Shown piece by piece: positions 17,848 to 28,425 of a DNA stretch of 64,000 nucleotides. Source of the DNA: Mycolicibacterium sphagni (lineage in GTDB: Bacteria; Actinomycetota; Actinomycetes; Mycobacteriales; Mycobacteriaceae). Position numbers and translations under genes: made by a program. A model generated the notes under the pieces. That model did no database searches, was not told the origin of the DNA, and saw only the letters and a program-made list of their open reading frames with translations. Location of the stretch: NCBI RefSeq assembly GCF_013337765.1, contig NZ_VBSB01000003.1, positions 521,462 through 585,461 of the forward strand, in the 5' to 3' direction. Each line of letters starts with the position of its first letter. Position 1 is the first letter of the stretch.

Positions 17848-18530
17848 CACACGAACTCGTCCTGGTCGCCCACGGCACCCGAAATCCCATGGGGCTGGAC
17901 ACCATCACCGAGATCGCGGCGGCTGTCGCTGAGCACGTCGGTGCGGTTCGCACCGCCTTCGTCGATGTACTCGGGCCCAATCCCCGTGAGGTGCTTGAGA
18001 ACACGGCAAGCTCGGTTGTTGTCGTGCCCGCGTTCCTGGCGTCGGGCTATCACGTCAACACCGACCTGCCTGCCCGGGTGGCCGAGAGCGGCCATCCCAG
18101 CGTCACCATCACCCCCGCGCTGGGACCCGACCCGGTCCTGGCTCAGATCATGCGCGGCCGGCTGCTCGAGGTCGGCTGGTCACCCGGCGACGCGGTGGTG
18201 ATGGCGGCAGCAGGCTCGTCGGACCCCGCCGCCCGGCGCGAACTGATGCACGCCGCTGCGCTGCTCGGCGACCTGGTGGGGGAGGTCCACCTCGGATTCG
18301 TGGCCACCGGTGTCCCGACCGTCGCCGATATCGTGCGCCGGCTGAGGCGCTCAGGACGGCGGGTGTTCATCGCCTCCTACCTGCTGGCACCCGGGGTGTT
18401 CCACACCAAACTCGGCCAGTGCGGCGCGCACGCGGTCACCGAGCCGCTGGGCGCGCACCCCGATCTGGTGGCCCTGCTGGCCCATCGCTTCACCGCGCCG
18501 GTCGGCCTACCCTGGACCCCATGCCACTGA
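17844..18530 (+). CDS. Sirohydrochlorin chelatase (CbiX/SirB family)
   Basis: Inserts Fe(II) (or Co(II)) into sirohydrochlorin. The 228-residue protein contains two CbiX-like half-domains. The first carries the metal-binding histidines in VLVAHGTRN and in SGYHVN, typical of single-chain SirB/CbiX. The second half ([17 protein letters not shown] ... [13 protein letters not shown]) keeps the fold and a histidine near the C-terminus. It is translationally coupled to nnaR and overlaps the following nitroreductase by 10 bases. Its placement with nirB argues for siroheme supply rather than cobalamin. Confidence 0.85.
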   Translation: MTHELVLVAHGTRNPMGLDTITEIAAAVAEHVGAVRTAFVDVLGPNPREVLENTASSVVVVPAFLASGYHVNTDLPARVAESGHPSVTITPALGPDPVLAQIMRGRLLEVGWSPGDAVVMAAAGSSDPAARRELMHAAALLGDLVGEVHLGFVATGVPTVADIVRRLRRSGRRVFIASYLLAPGVFHTKLGQCGAHAVTEPLGAHPDLVALLAHRFTAPVGLPWTPCH

Positions 18531-18958
18531 CTGGAGATTACGAACCCAGTACCTCGGACTGGGCGCGCGAAAACGCCGAACTGATCATGTCGTCGGGCGG
18601 GACAGACGGTACCGAGCTCAAGGGCAAGCCCGTCATCTTGCTGACCACCGTCGGAGCCAAGACCGGCAAGATCCGCAAGACCCCGCTGATGCGGGTCGAG
18701 CACGAAGGCGACTACGCCGTCGTCGCCTCCCTCGGCGGCGCCCCGAAGAACCCGGTCTGGTACTACAACATCAAGGCCCACCCGCAGGTAGAGCTGCAGG
18801 ACGGCACCACGCACGGCGAATACCGGGCACGCGAGATCTTCGGCGACGAGAAGGCCGCCTGGTGGGAGCGCGCGGTCGAGGCGTGGCCCGACTACGCCGA
18901 ATACCAGCAGAAAACTGATCGCCAGATCCCGGTGTTCGTGCTCACCCCGATTCTCTGA
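18521..18958 (+). CDS. Deazaflavin(F420)-dependent nitroreductase family protein
   Basis: A 145-residue Ddn-type split-barrel protein, apparent orthologue of M. tuberculosis Rv1558, which also lies next to ilvA. Seen: [19 protein letters not shown], the family's conserved G-x-KTG-x-x-R-TPL pattern for F420 phosphate contact, and [21 protein letters not shown]. Such proteins use F420H2 to reduce quinones or nitro compounds at the membrane. The ATG at 18521 overlaps the chelatase end by 10 bases, but gene history (synteny with ilvA) suggests its role is separate from nitrate assimilation. Confidence 0.87.
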   Translation: MPLTGDYEPSTSDWARENAELIMSSGGTDGTELKGKPVILLTTVGAKTGKIRKTPLMRVEHEGDYAVVASLGGAPKNPVWYYNIKAHPQVELQDGTTHGEYRAREIFGDEKAAWWERAVEAWPDYAEYQQKTDRQIPVFVLTPIL

Positions 18959-18988
18959 TTAGCCCCAGATGGTGGCACCATTGAGCGG

Positions 18989-20269
18989 GTGTCCGCCGAT
19001 CTGAGTCAGCACCGACTGTCAGCGCCGCTATCCGCGGCTGACATCGATGAGGCTGCGCGGCGAATTTCCGGCGTGGTCAGCCAGAGCCCGCTGCAGCACA
19101 GCGACCGGCTCTCGCAGGCCACGGGCGCCGAGGTGTACCTCAAGCGTGAGGACCTGCAGAGTGTGCGGTCCTACAAGGTGCGCGGCGCCTACAACCTGCT
19201 GCGGCAACTCTCCGAGGCTGAGCTCACCGCCGGGGTGGTGTGCTCGTCGGCCGGTAACCATGCGCAGGGTTTTGCGCTGGCTTGCCGTTCGATGGGCGTG
19301 CACGGCCGGGTCTATGTACCGGCCAAGACCCCCAAGCAGAAGCGTGACCGCATCCGCTATCACGGCGGCGAGTTCATCGAGCTGATCGTCGGTGGCAGTA
19401 CCTATGACCTGGCCGCCGACGCCGCGCTGGAGGATGTCGCGCGGACCGGCGCCACGCTGGTGCCGCCGTTCGACGATGCCCGCACGATGGCCGGGCAGGG
19501 CACGATCGCGGTGGAGATCCTCGAGCAGATCGACGGCGAGCCGGACCTGGTGGTCGTGCCGGTAGGTGGCGGCGGGTGCATCGCCGGGATCACCACGTAC
19601 CTGGCCGAGCGGACGACGAACACCGCGGTGCTCGGCGTCGAGCCCGCGGGTGCGGCATCGATGATCGCGGCGCTGGCCGCCGGCGGTCCGGTCACCCTGG
19701 AGCATGTCGACCAGTTCGTCGACGGGGCGGCGGTCAAACAGATCGGTGCGCTGCCGTATCAGGCGCTGGCCGCCGCAGGCGACATGGTGTCGGTCACCAC
19801 GGTCGACGAGGGCGCGGTGTGCACCGCGATGCTCGACCTGTACCAGAACGAGGGCATCATCGCCGAGCCTGCCGGGGCGCTGTCGGTGGCAGGGCTGCTG
19901 GAAGCTGACGTCGCCCCCGGCTCGACGGTCGTGTGCCTGATCTCCGGTGGCAACAACGACGTGTCGCGCTACGGCGAGGTGCTCGAGCGGTCACTGGTGC
20001 ACCTGGGTCTCAAGCACTATTTCCTGGTCGACTTTCCGCAGGAGCCGGGCGCGCTGCGCCGGTTCCTCGACGAGGTGCTCGGCCCGAACGACGACATCAC
20101 GCTGTTCGAGTACGTCAAGCGCAACAACCGGGAAACCGGTGAGGCACTGGTTGGTGTCGAACTCGGCTCGGCCACCGGTCTCGACGGGCTGCGGGCACGG
20201 ATGACCGCCTCCGGCATTCACGTCGAAGCGCTTGAGCCCGGCTCGCCTGCCTACCGGTATTTGACCTGA
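18989..20269 (+). CDS. ilvA: Threonine ammonia-lyase (threonine deaminase)
   Basis: Converts threonine to 2-oxobutanoate, the first isoleucine-specific step. The 426-residue protein is a fold-type II PLP enzyme: the PLP lysine lies in SVRSYKVRGAYN, the substrate loop in SSAGNHAQG, and the phosphate cup in VPVGGGGCIAG. A short C-terminal ACT-like regulatory domain follows (KHYFLVDFPQEPGALRRFL), as in the single-ACT form of actinobacteria. It starts with GTG at 18989. Its stop codon directly abuts the stop of the convergent pks gene with no spacer. Confidence 0.95.
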   Translation: MSADLSQHRLSAPLSAADIDEAARRISGVVSQSPLQHSDRLSQATGAEVYLKREDLQSVRSYKVRGAYNLLRQLSEAELTAGVVCSSAGNHAQGFALACRSMGVHGRVYVPAKTPKQKRDRIRYHGGEFIELIVGGSTYDLAADAALEDVARTGATLVPPFDDARTMAGQGTIAVEILEQIDGEPDLVVVPVGGGGCIAGITTYLAERTTNTAVLGVEPAGAASMIAALAAGGPVTLEHVDQFVDGAAVKQIGALPYQALAAAGDMVSVTTVDEGAVCTAMLDLYQNEGIIAEPAGALSVAGLLEADVAPGSTVVCLISGGNNDVSRYGEVLERSLVHLGLKHYFLVDFPQEPGALRRFLDEVLGPNDDITLFEYVKRNNRETGEALVGVELGSATGLDGLRARMTASGIHVEALEPGSPAYRYLT

Positions 20270-23200
20270 TTACTTGTAGTCCATCTCTGCGGTCAGATCG
20301 AATTCGGCGAAAGTCTGCGAAATAATCTCTCGTAGTTCGGCTTTCGAATGTGGTCCACCGAGAAGATATGCGGAGATCGTGATGACGACCTTCCCCCGGA
20401 GCCGCCCCGAAACGACCAACAGCCGCCCGTCGAAGACTTCCAGTGTGCTCTTCGTGATACCGGGCTCGACGGGTGTGACATACACGTAATCGGCGTCGCT
20501 GCCGTCGGGCCGGTTCACCGCCGGGGGCATGTCGCCGACATTGGAACACGTGACGAGGCCGGCACCACCGGCCACTGCCCCTGCCAGTTTCCTGATCACC
20601 CATTTCGGTGTCATCGGCACGAGTGGGAGCGGCGCCAGGAATTCGTCGGAGTTGTCCATCGCTTCCAGCGTTGCCTGGGTGATCTTTGCGTGCAATTCCC
20701 CGAGCTCCGTCACGGCGTGGCTCGGGTCGGCCCGGACGTCGACAGCCGTAAGGGCATTGCCACTGTTATCGTCTTCGGTCCGAATGGTTACCGGAAGTCG
20801 TAGCGTGACCGTTCCGTCGGCATTGACATGCCCCACTCTCGCCGCGAGTCTGCAGGCGAATCCAGCTGCCAGCGAGTTGCTGTTCCCGCCAAGCTCTTTC
20901 GCGCGGGCATCCCAATCTGCCAGGTCGACGAATGCGGTCAGAACAGGCACCTCTGCTGCTTGAGCGTTGCCGGCCGTCCTCCGGGCAGGCAATGCCCCCT
21001 TGCTCGGTGACGTGAGTTCATCGCGACCCTGTCGAGCGCGTCGCAGCACGGCCATCATCGCCCGAGGAATGGCAGGCAGTTCTGTGACGGTGAGTCGTAG
21101 ATCCTCACGGAATGCGCGGCCGCGGGTGCGAGATCCCGCGGGTGGGTAGCCGAGATCGGGCGTCCTGCCCTCAACAGCGTCTGCTATCGCCCGGCCGACG
21201 GCCATCCCGTCGGCGATGTTATGTGAAACCACCAAAGTTACTGCCGCCCCGCCGTCTTCGAGCGGAAGCACCCCAAGATGCCAGCCGGGTCCGTGCTCGG
21301 CGTCGATAGGTAGGCGCGCCCGCTCGTCGGCCCATTCGCTTATTTCGTCGCGCCGTCGCGGCGTAGCGGCGAAGTCGATGTCCTCCGACGCCGGGGATAG
21401 GACCCAGCGATGACGGGCGAACGGGATCGGAGACCGTTCGATCCTGCGGCCCAACAACCCCACGCCAAGGTTGCGGTGAAACCGCCGTAACCCGTCGACA
21501 TCGACGCCACGGTTGTAGACCCAGGTGAATTGAATCAGCGCGCTATGGACCGCTCGCTCCGCGAGATAGGAGGCCTGATCTACGAGTGCGAGCCTATTGT
21601 CCCGTGCCACTTCATTACTGGTGCTGGTGGCAGTCGCCGCGACCGTAGGCGCAGTGGTGTCGCTCAGTAGGTCGGCTAGGTGCGCCACCAGCGACGTGGT
21701 GGTGGGGTGGTCGAAGACCAGGGTTGCGGGCAGGCTCAGCCCAGTGCGGGTGGCCAGCGAGTTGCGCAATTCGACGGCGGTCAGGGAGTCGATACCGAGG
21801 TCTTTGAACGCCACGTCGTTGTGGAGAGCGTCCGGGTCGGGGTGGGCCAGCACCGCGGCAGCGGAGCCGGCCACCATGGCGGTCAAGGTGTGTCGCTGTT
21901 GTTCGGAGGTTTGAGCGGCCAGTGTTTCGCGAAGTGCCGATGCGCTCGCGGCAGCGGTGCTGCTCGTGGTTTCGGTGGTATCCGATCGTGACACCACGTC
22001 GTTGAACAGCGGGTGTGAGCGGCGAGCGTTGAATGCGGGTAGGAATCTGTCCCATGACACGTCGGCGATGGTCATCAGCGTGTCGTGTGCCTCGACGGCC
22101 TCTTGCAGTGCGGCCAGCGCAGTCGCGGGCGGGATCTCGTTGAGTCCGATTCGTTCGAACGAGTCGAGAACCTCGGGCGGCATGTTGCCGGACTCGTCTG
22201 CCCACAGGCCAAACGCCGGTGCCAGCACAGTGCGGCCGTTGGCCCGCAACCGCGTCGCGAGCCCATCGATGTGGGCATTGGCGGCGGCGTAGGCGCCCTG
22301 ATAGGCGCCGCCCCACGTCGCTGCGGCGGAGGAGAACAGAATGAAGGTTTCCGGTGGTTCGTCGTCAAGTAGTTCCACCAGGTGTTCGGCCCCAACGGCC
22401 TTGGCGGCATAACTGTCGTAGAAGACCTCGGCTGTCAGGTCGGTGATGGTGTTCCATCCGATGGCCGCTGCGGCGTGTACGACAGTCTGAATAGGTCCGT
22501 GTGCGCTGCGAATGTCGGTCAGAACGGCCGCCAACGCCGACCGGTCGGTCAGATCGACCGATACCGATGTCGTGGTCACCCCGCGCGCTTGGAGCTCACT
22601 CTCCAATTCGGCCAACTGCGGATCCGTAGCCGCACTTCGGCTCAGCAGAACAATGGGATTGGCGCCCGCTTCGGCCAGCCAGCCGGCCAGGTGTTTACCC
22701 AAACGCCCTGTCGCACCTGTGACAAGGGCCGGTCCCGATGGATTCCAGCTGTGGGGACGGTCCAAGAGTTCCGACGGCAACGAGGCCTCGATCAAGCGAC
22801 GCGCGCTCACCCCGTGGCTACGTATCGCAAGTTGGTCTTCTGCTTGCGGGCAGCTCACTATCGCGTACAGCTGCTCGATGTCGCGCGGTGTAGCGCTGGG
22901 GGGAAGGTCGATCAACCCGCCCCACAGATCGGGATGTTCGAGACAAGCCGACTGCCCCAGCCCCCATACCGCGGACTGGCTCGGCCTTGCGGCATCGTCG
23001 GGGGATACCGAGACCCCATTGTGGGTGACCACCCACAACGGTAATCCAAGACCGGAATCGCAATGGGCTTGTGCGACAAGAAGTGTGGCGAGCACGCCGA
23101 CCGACAGCCCGGGAAAATCCGGATGCTCCCGGTCATCTGTGGCCAGGAACGAGATGATCCCGTCGCAATGAGCGCGGGTGGCGGCCGTGGCCAACAGGGC

Positions 23201-26200
23201 CGATAACGAGCTTCTGTCGACCTCGCTGGGATCGACAGTGAGCAGTTCTACGGAATCCGCATACCGCTCCGATAAGCCGGTTATCCACCCGTCATCGGCG
23301 TGGTCGGTGGAGGCCAAAACGAGCCATCGGCGACGGGTCGCCGGGAACGTATTCGGGGTTACTGCTCGCCAATTGACTTGGTAGCGAAGCTTATTCGCCG
23401 CGGACCGGAGACCCAGAGTGCTGCGCCACTGCCGCATCGCATGTACGACAGTTCCCAGTGGTGCCGCCGCGCTGTCGCCGTCGCTCAAACCCAACAGCTC
23501 GGCGACCGTATCGACTGCGTCATCGTCGATCGCCTGCCACAGCGCCCCTTCGGCCGGACTGCTGACGGCGGAGGCCACCGGGGTCGGTGTTATCCAATAG
23601 TGGCGGTGTTGGAAGGCGTAGGTGGGCAACTCGACGCTGCGGGCTCCTGGGTACAGGGCCGCCCACGCCGGGCTCTGTCCGTGCGTGTGCAGCTGCGCCA
23701 ACGCGGTGGCCAGGCTGTCGCGGTCGGACCGGTCGCGGTGCAACGTGATGATCACCGCCGATTGGGCCGAATCTGTCGATTGGGTCACGGTGTCGGTGAT
23801 CGCAGGGGCCAATACCGGATGCGGGGACAACTCCACAAATGTGGTCTGGCCGGCAGCCAGAAGCTGGACTACCCGGTCATGGAACCGCACCGGCTCGCGC
23901 AGGTTGCGGTACCAGTACTCGGCGGTCATCGTGGTGGTGTCGAGGGGATGGGTGTCGAGCGCCCCTCCCACGGTGGAGTACAAGGGGATGTTGGAGGCCG
24001 TGGGCTTCAGGTCGGCCAGTTCGGCCAGCAGCCGCTCACGTGCCGGTTCGACCTGAGCGGAATGCGAGGCGTAGTCGACGGCGATAAGGCGAAAGTGAAT
24101 GCCCTCGCGATCGCATGCCGCACTGAACTCTTCCAACGCGGCGGGGTCTCCGCTGACGATGGTGTGCGACGGGCCGTTGACCGCGGCGATGCTGAGAGCA
24201 TCGCCCCAGGGTTGCAGGAGCGGTTCCACGCGCTCGGCCGCCAGCAGCACCGACGCCATGCCGCCGGTACCTCCCAGGGCGCGCAACGCCTGACTGCGCC
24301 GGGCCACCACCGCGACGGCCTCGGGCAAGGACAACGCTCCGGCGATGTACGCCGCGGCGATTTCCCCCTGAGAGTGACCGATCACCGCGTCGGGGACGAT
24401 CCCGTAGCCGGCCAACACCTCGGCCAGCGAGACCATCATGGTGAACAGCACGGGCTGAACCACATCGACTCGGTCCAGCGCCGGGGCCGACGGCTCCTGA
24501 CGTAAGACCTCGCGCACCGACCAGCCGGCCAGCGGTCGCAACGCTTCATCACAGGCATCGACGGTTTCGGCGAAGACGCGGTGGTGTTCGTAGAGTTCGC
24601 GGCCCATGCCCGCGTACTGCGCACCCTGGCCCGGCAGGACGAACACAGTCTTGCGGCGAAGGCGGGCCAGGAAGTGGTGGCGAACCAGATGCGGATGGGG
24701 TTCGTCGCTGCGCAGCGCGTCCAGAGCGCCCAGCAGGTCGTCGCGCGCGGTGCCGGAGTCCGCCGGGGTCGCGATGGCAGCCCGATACGGGTGATGCGCG
24801 CGGGTGGCGCCCAGGCTGTAGGCCACATCGGTCAGATCCAGATCGGGATTGCCGGTCAGGAAATGACGGAGCCGATTGGCTTGCGCGCACAAGGCCGCAG
24901 GGGTACGCGCAGATATCGGCCACATCCGCACGCCGAAGTCGTCACGGGCGGTTGCGGTTCGTTCAACCGGTTCGGCCGCCGGGGGTTGTTGCAAGATCAG
25001 GTGCGCGTTGGTGCCGCTGATCCCGAAGGATGACACTGCCGCTGTGCGCGGATGATCGGTTTCCGGCCACGGAACTCCTTCGGTGAGAAGGCGAACGGTG
25101 CGGGTCGACCAGTCGATGCCGGGGCTCGGGTGATCGACGTGCAGGGTTGGGGGCAAGGTGTCGTGGTTGAGCGCCTCGATCATCTTGATGATTCCGGCGA
25201 CGCCGGCGGCCGCCTGCGTATGGCCGATGTTGGATTTGATCGAGCCCAGCCACAGCGGGTGCGAATCCCCACGCGCCGCACCGTAGGTGGCGAGCAGTGC
25301 GCCGGCCTCGATCGGGTCGCCCAGTGTGGTGCCCGTGCCGTGGGCCTCGACGACGTCGACCTGATCCAGTCCGACACCGGCGTTGGCAGCTGCCTCGGTG
25401 ATGACGCGTTGTTGGGCAGGCCCGTTGGGCGCGCTCAATCCGTTGGAGGCGCCGTCGGAGTTCACTGCCGATCCCGCGATGACCGCCAGCACCGGGTGGT
25501 TGTTGCGGCGCGCGTCGCTGAGCCGTTCCAGGACGACCATAGCCGCGCCCTCACCCCAGCCGGTGCCGTCGGCCTCGGCGGAGAATGCTTTGCAGCGCCC
25601 ATCGACGGCAAGACCCCGTTGCCTGGCGAACTCGGTGAACACCGATGGTGCGGCCATCACGGTAACCCCGCCGGCCAGCGCCATGCTGGACTCGCCGCTA
25701 TGCAACGACTGACATGCCAGATGGGTGGCTACCAGCGAGGACGAGCACGCCGTATCGACGGTGATTGCGGGTCCCTGCAGACCCAGCGTGTAGGAGATGC
25801 GTCCGGAGGCAACGCTGGGAGACCCGCCCGTCATGGCGTACCCCTCCGCGCCCTCGGACCCCCCCGCGCCATACTCTTGGGCCCAGGCCCCGAGGAAGAC
25901 GCCAGTTTTCGAACCGGCCAAACCGGCGGGATCGATCCGGGCGTTCTCCAGTGCTTCCCAGCACACCTCCAACAACAGCCGCTGTTGCGGATCCATGGTT
26001 CGGGCCTCGCGGTCCGAGATTGCGAAAAACTCCGCATCGAAGTCGGCCGCCTCGGCCAGAAACCCTCCCACTCGGGTGTAGGTCTTGCCTACAGCATCGG
26101 GGTCGGGATCGAACAAGTCCGCCAAATTCCAGCCGCGGTCAGCCGGAAAAGGGCCCAGCACATCGCGGCCACTGGCCACCACATCCCACAACCCCGCCGC

Positions 26201-28366
26201 CGATTCCACACCACCGGGAAATCGACAGGCCATGCCCACCACGGCAATTGGCTCTGTCGACGCATCCCGTGACGCCGCGTGCGCGGCGGCGGGGATAGAT
26301 CCGCTCAACAGGTGCCCCAGATGGGTGGCCAGCGCATTGGGGGTGGGGTGGTCGAAGGCCAACGTGGGCGGCAATGTCAGCGCCGTGACGTTCTTGAGTC
26401 GGTCGATCAACTCGGTCGCCTTCACCGAGTCGAATCCCAAATCCTGGAACGGGACCTCCGGGTCGACGTCGTCCGGGCTGAGATTGTCCAGCACAGTGGC
26501 CACTTGGGCGCTCACCAGTCCGAGGAGGATGTCCTGCTGCTGCGCACGCAGAGTGCGCAGGCGTTGCGACCACCCGGAGTCCGCCTCCGGGGTGGCATCG
26601 GTGTCCTTGGCCGCTCGCCGCTTCGGCGCTGCGATCACCTCGTCGAGCCGCGTGAACTTCCCGCCCAGATAAAGCTTCAGCGAATCGCGCCGCCTGACCT
26701 TGCCACTGGTGGTCAGCGGAATCGAATGGGGCGGCACCATGACGAGGTCGGCGATCCCCAGTTCATGGGTCCTCGAAACCGCCGCGGTGATCTTGCGCTT
26801 GACGTCGGTTACTCGCTGTGCGGCCTCCTCGGAATCGCCACGGGACTTGAATTCGACTATGGTGACCAGCTTTTCGACACCGTCTTCGTCGGAAACCGCT
26901 ACCGCGACGACACGGCCCGCGGTGATCTCCTGGATCGTCGCCTCGATATCGTCGGGCGCGTAATTGCGTCCGTAGACGATCAATAGGTCCTTGATCCGGC
27001 CGACGATGAACAGTTCGTCGTCGGAGGCGAACCCCAGATCGCCGGTTCTCAGCCAGGGCGACTCGGGCGTGCCGTCAGATGGATCGACCAGCTCTGCCCC
27101 GAACGTGCGTTCCGTTTCTTCCGGCTTCTGCCAGTACCCGTCACACACATTGTCGCCGTGCACCCAGATCTCGCCGACAGTTCCCGCGGGACATTCGACC
27201 CGGGTGTCGGGATTGACGATCCGCACCGTGGGTGACGGCGGCAAGGCGTAGCTGACCAACGACGTGCCTTCGCCGGATGCACACCGCGACGCCTCGCCGG
27301 CGATCAACTTGTCGGACTCGAAGTGCACGGTCTGCGGTGGTTGGCCCGCCTTGGTGGCCGTCACGTACACCACGGCCTCGGCGAGCCCGTACGAGGGCCG
27401 CAGCGCCTCGGGGTGAAAATTGAAACGCGCGAACCTCTCGGCGAAGCGCCGCAGCGTCCGCGGGTTCACCCGTTCGGCGCCATTGATGATGTTTCGTACA
27501 CCTGCCAGGTCAAGCCCGGCCAGGTCGTCGTCTGAGGTTTTTGCTGCCGCCAACTCGAACGCAATGTTCGGACCTGCCGAAAGCACCTCACTGTTGCCGG
27601 CCATCAATTGCATCCACCGCGCCGGCCGCTGCAGGAAAGCCGGCGGGCTGGTCAGCACGGTGCGAAATCCGCCGAAGAGGGGAACGGCGATGTTCGTGAT
27701 CAATCCCATGTCGTGGAAGAACGGCAACCACGACACCACGGTGCTGTTCGGCGGAACGCCGTGCTCGTAATACACAGAGAGCAGCTGCTCGCAGTTGACT
27801 CGAAGGTTCTTGTGCGAGACCATGACTCCCGCCGGCGTGCGGGTCGACCCGGAGGTGTACTGCAGATGCGCGACGCTCGGCAGACTGGCTGTCTCCGCGC
27901 CGGATTCCACCTCGAGATCAAGGTCCAGCAAATCGACTTCGACAACCGATGGCGCGGCCTGGCCGGCGCTGGGCCGGAGGTATTCGGCGAGGCTGCCCAC
28001 AACGGCCGATGTGGTGAGGATCGCGGACGGCGACGCGTCGAGAAGTACCGAACTGACGCGCTCATCTTCCGACCCGGACACTGGGAGCGGTAGCGGAACC
28101 GCGATCTGTCCAGCCTCCAACGCGCCTAGGAAGGCCAGGAGGTACTCGAATCCTTGTGGCGCGAGAATAACGGCGCGGTCGCCGGTCGAACCACACGACC
28201 TGAGCGCACGCGAGACGTTCGACGTCCGCCGGTAGAGCTGCGCCCAGGTCAGGGTCTCGGCAACTCCTGCGGGATCCAGCTCGTAATCGACATAGGTAAA
28301 TGCTCGCTCATCTGGCTGCGTGCGGGCACGCTCACGTAAAACCCCCGGGAGGGACGACTCGTCCAC
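20270..28366 (-). CDS. FAAL-ACP-KS-AT-KR-ACP-acyltransferase megasynthase
   Basis: A 2698-residue type I polyketide synthase with its own starter ligase and its own terminal acyltransferase. In order: fatty-acyl-AMP ligase ~1-590 ([11 protein letters not shown] from Y170; [10 protein letters not shown]); ACP ~615-690 (phosphopantetheine S647 in LGFDSV); KS 705-1128 (C874 in [22 protein letters not shown]); AT ~1238-1590 (S1332 in GHSQGE; Y1432-A-S-H1435, the methylmalonyl-CoA signature); KR ~1640-2080 (GATGRLG; Y2026 in GAYAAAN, with the Trp and no LDD expected of A-type); ACP ~2160-2235 (S2194 in LGIDSL); and a condensation/PapA-like acyltransferase ~2265-2698 with H2382-x3-D2386-G (SHNIADG). 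There is no DH, ER or thioesterase. It should load a fatty acid, extend it once with a methyl-branched unit, reduce to a beta-hydroxy acyl chain and pass it to an alcohol or amine. The GTG start at 28366 is the best available; a GGAGG lies a rather long 14 bases upstream. Confidence 0.9.
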   Translation of the reverse strand: MDESSLPGVLRERARTQPDERAFTYVDYELDPAGVAETLTWAQLYRRTSNVSRALRSCGSTGDRAVILAPQGFEYLLAFLGALEAGQIAVPLPLPVSGSEDERVSSVLLDASPSAILTTSAVVGSLAEYLRPSAGQAAPSVVEVDLLDLDLEVESGAETASLPSVAHLQYTSGSTRTPAGVMVSHKNLRVNCEQLLSVYYEHGVPPNSTVVSWLPFFHDMGLITNIAVPLFGGFRTVLTSPPAFLQRPARWMQLMAGNSEVLSAGPNIAFELAAAKTSDDDLAGLDLAGVRNIINGAERVNPRTLRRFAERFARFNFHPEALRPSYGLAEAVVYVTATKAGQPPQTVHFESDKLIAGEASRCASGEGTSLVSYALPPSPTVRIVNPDTRVECPAGTVGEIWVHGDNVCDGYWQKPEETERTFGAELVDPSDGTPESPWLRTGDLGFASDDELFIVGRIKDLLIVYGRNYAPDDIEATIQEITAGRVVAVAVSDEDGVEKLVTIVEFKSRGDSEEAAQRVTDVKRKITAAVSRTHELGIADLVMVPPHSIPLTTSGKVRRRDSLKLYLGGKFTRLDEVIAAPKRRAAKDTDATPEADSGWSQRLRTLRAQQQDILLGLVSAQVATVLDNLSPDDVDPEVPFQDLGFDSVKATELIDRLKNVTALTLPPTLAFDHPTPNALATHLGHLLSGSIPAAAHAASRDASTEPIAVVGMACRFPGGVESAAGLWDVVASGRDVLGPFPADRGWNLADLFDPDPDAVGKTYTRVGGFLAEAADFDAEFFAISDREARTMDPQQRLLLEVCWEALENARIDPAGLAGSKTGVFLGAWAQEYGAGGSEGAEGYAMTGGSPSVASGRISYTLGLQGPAITVDTACSSSLVATHLACQSLHSGESSMALAGGVTVMAAPSVFTEFARQRGLAVDGRCKAFSAEADGTGWGEGAAMVVLERLSDARRNNHPVLAVIAGSAVNSDGASNGLSAPNGPAQQRVITEAAANAGVGLDQVDVVEAHGTGTTLGDPIEAGALLATYGAARGDSHPLWLGSIKSNIGHTQAAAGVAGIIKMIEALNHDTLPPTLHVDHPSPGIDWSTRTVRLLTEGVPWPETDHPRTAAVSSFGISGTNAHLILQQPPAAEPVERTATARDDFGVRMWPISARTPAALCAQANRLRHFLTGNPDLDLTDVAYSLGATRAHHPYRAAIATPADSGTARDDLLGALDALRSDEPHPHLVRHHFLARLRRKTVFVLPGQGAQYAGMGRELYEHHRVFAETVDACDEALRPLAGWSVREVLRQEPSAPALDRVDVVQPVLFTMMVSLAEVLAGYGIVPDAVIGHSQGEIAAAYIAGALSLPEAVAVVARRSQALRALGGTGGMASVLLAAERVEPLLQPWGDALSIAAVNGPSHTIVSGDPAALEEFSAACDREGIHFRLIAVDYASHSAQVEPARERLLAELADLKPTASNIPLYSTVGGALDTHPLDTTTMTAEYWYRNLREPVRFHDRVVQLLAAGQTTFVELSPHPVLAPAITDTVTQSTDSAQSAVIITLHRDRSDRDSLATALAQLHTHGQSPAWAALYPGARSVELPTYAFQHRHYWITPTPVASAVSSPAEGALWQAIDDDAVDTVAELLGLSDGDSAAAPLGTVVHAMRQWRSTLGLRSAANKLRYQVNWRAVTPNTFPATRRRWLVLASTDHADDGWITGLSERYADSVELLTVDPSEVDRSSLSALLATAATRAHCDGIISFLATDDREHPDFPGLSVGVLATLLVAQAHCDSGLGLPLWVVTHNGVSVSPDDAARPSQSAVWGLGQSACLEHPDLWGGLIDLPPSATPRDIEQLYAIVSCPQAEDQLAIRSHGVSARRLIEASLPSELLDRPHSWNPSGPALVTGATGRLGKHLAGWLAEAGANPIVLLSRSAATDPQLAELESELQARGVTTTSVSVDLTDRSALAAVLTDIRSAHGPIQTVVHAAAAIGWNTITDLTAEVFYDSYAAKAVGAEHLVELLDDEPPETFILFSSAAATWGGAYQGAYAAANAHIDGLATRLRANGRTVLAPAFGLWADESGNMPPEVLDSFERIGLNEIPPATALAALQEAVEAHDTLMTIADVSWDRFLPAFNARRSHPLFNDVVSRSDTTETTSSTAAASASALRETLAAQTSEQQRHTLTAMVAGSAAAVLAHPDPDALHNDVAFKDLGIDSLTAVELRNSLATRTGLSLPATLVFDHPTTTSLVAHLADLLSDTTAPTVAATATSTSNEVARDNRLALVDQASYLAERAVHSALIQFTWVYNRGVDVDGLRRFHRNLGVGLLGRRIERSPIPFARHRWVLSPASEDIDFAATPRRRDEISEWADERARLPIDAEHGPGWHLGVLPLEDGGAAVTLVVSHNIADGMAVGRAIADAVEGRTPDLGYPPAGSRTRGRAFREDLRLTVTELPAIPRAMMAVLRRARQGRDELTSPSKGALPARRTAGNAQAAEVPVLTAFVDLADWDARAKELGGNSNSLAAGFACRLAARVGHVNADGTVTLRLPVTIRTEDDNSGNALTAVDVRADPSHAVTELGELHAKITQATLEAMDNSDEFLAPLPLVPMTPKWVIRKLAGAVAGGAGLVTCSNVGDMPPAVNRPDGSDADYVYVTPVEPGITKSTLEVFDGRLLVVSGRLRGKVVITISAYLLGGPHSKAELREIISQTFAEFDLTAEMDYK

Positions 28367-28399
28367 AGCGGATGACGATACCTCCGGGACGTCGGCACG

Positions 28400-28425
28400 A
28401 CCTGCACGTTTGACAAAATATTAAC
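28400..28425 (-). promoter_or_regulatory. Possible promoter of the megasynthase gene
   Basis: The AT-rich stretch just after the treZ stop contains TAATAT on the minus strand (28423-28418), a fair -10 element that would give a leader of about 45 bases before the GTG. No convincing -35 is seen, and read-through from the tre genes is equally possible. Confidence 0.25.
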
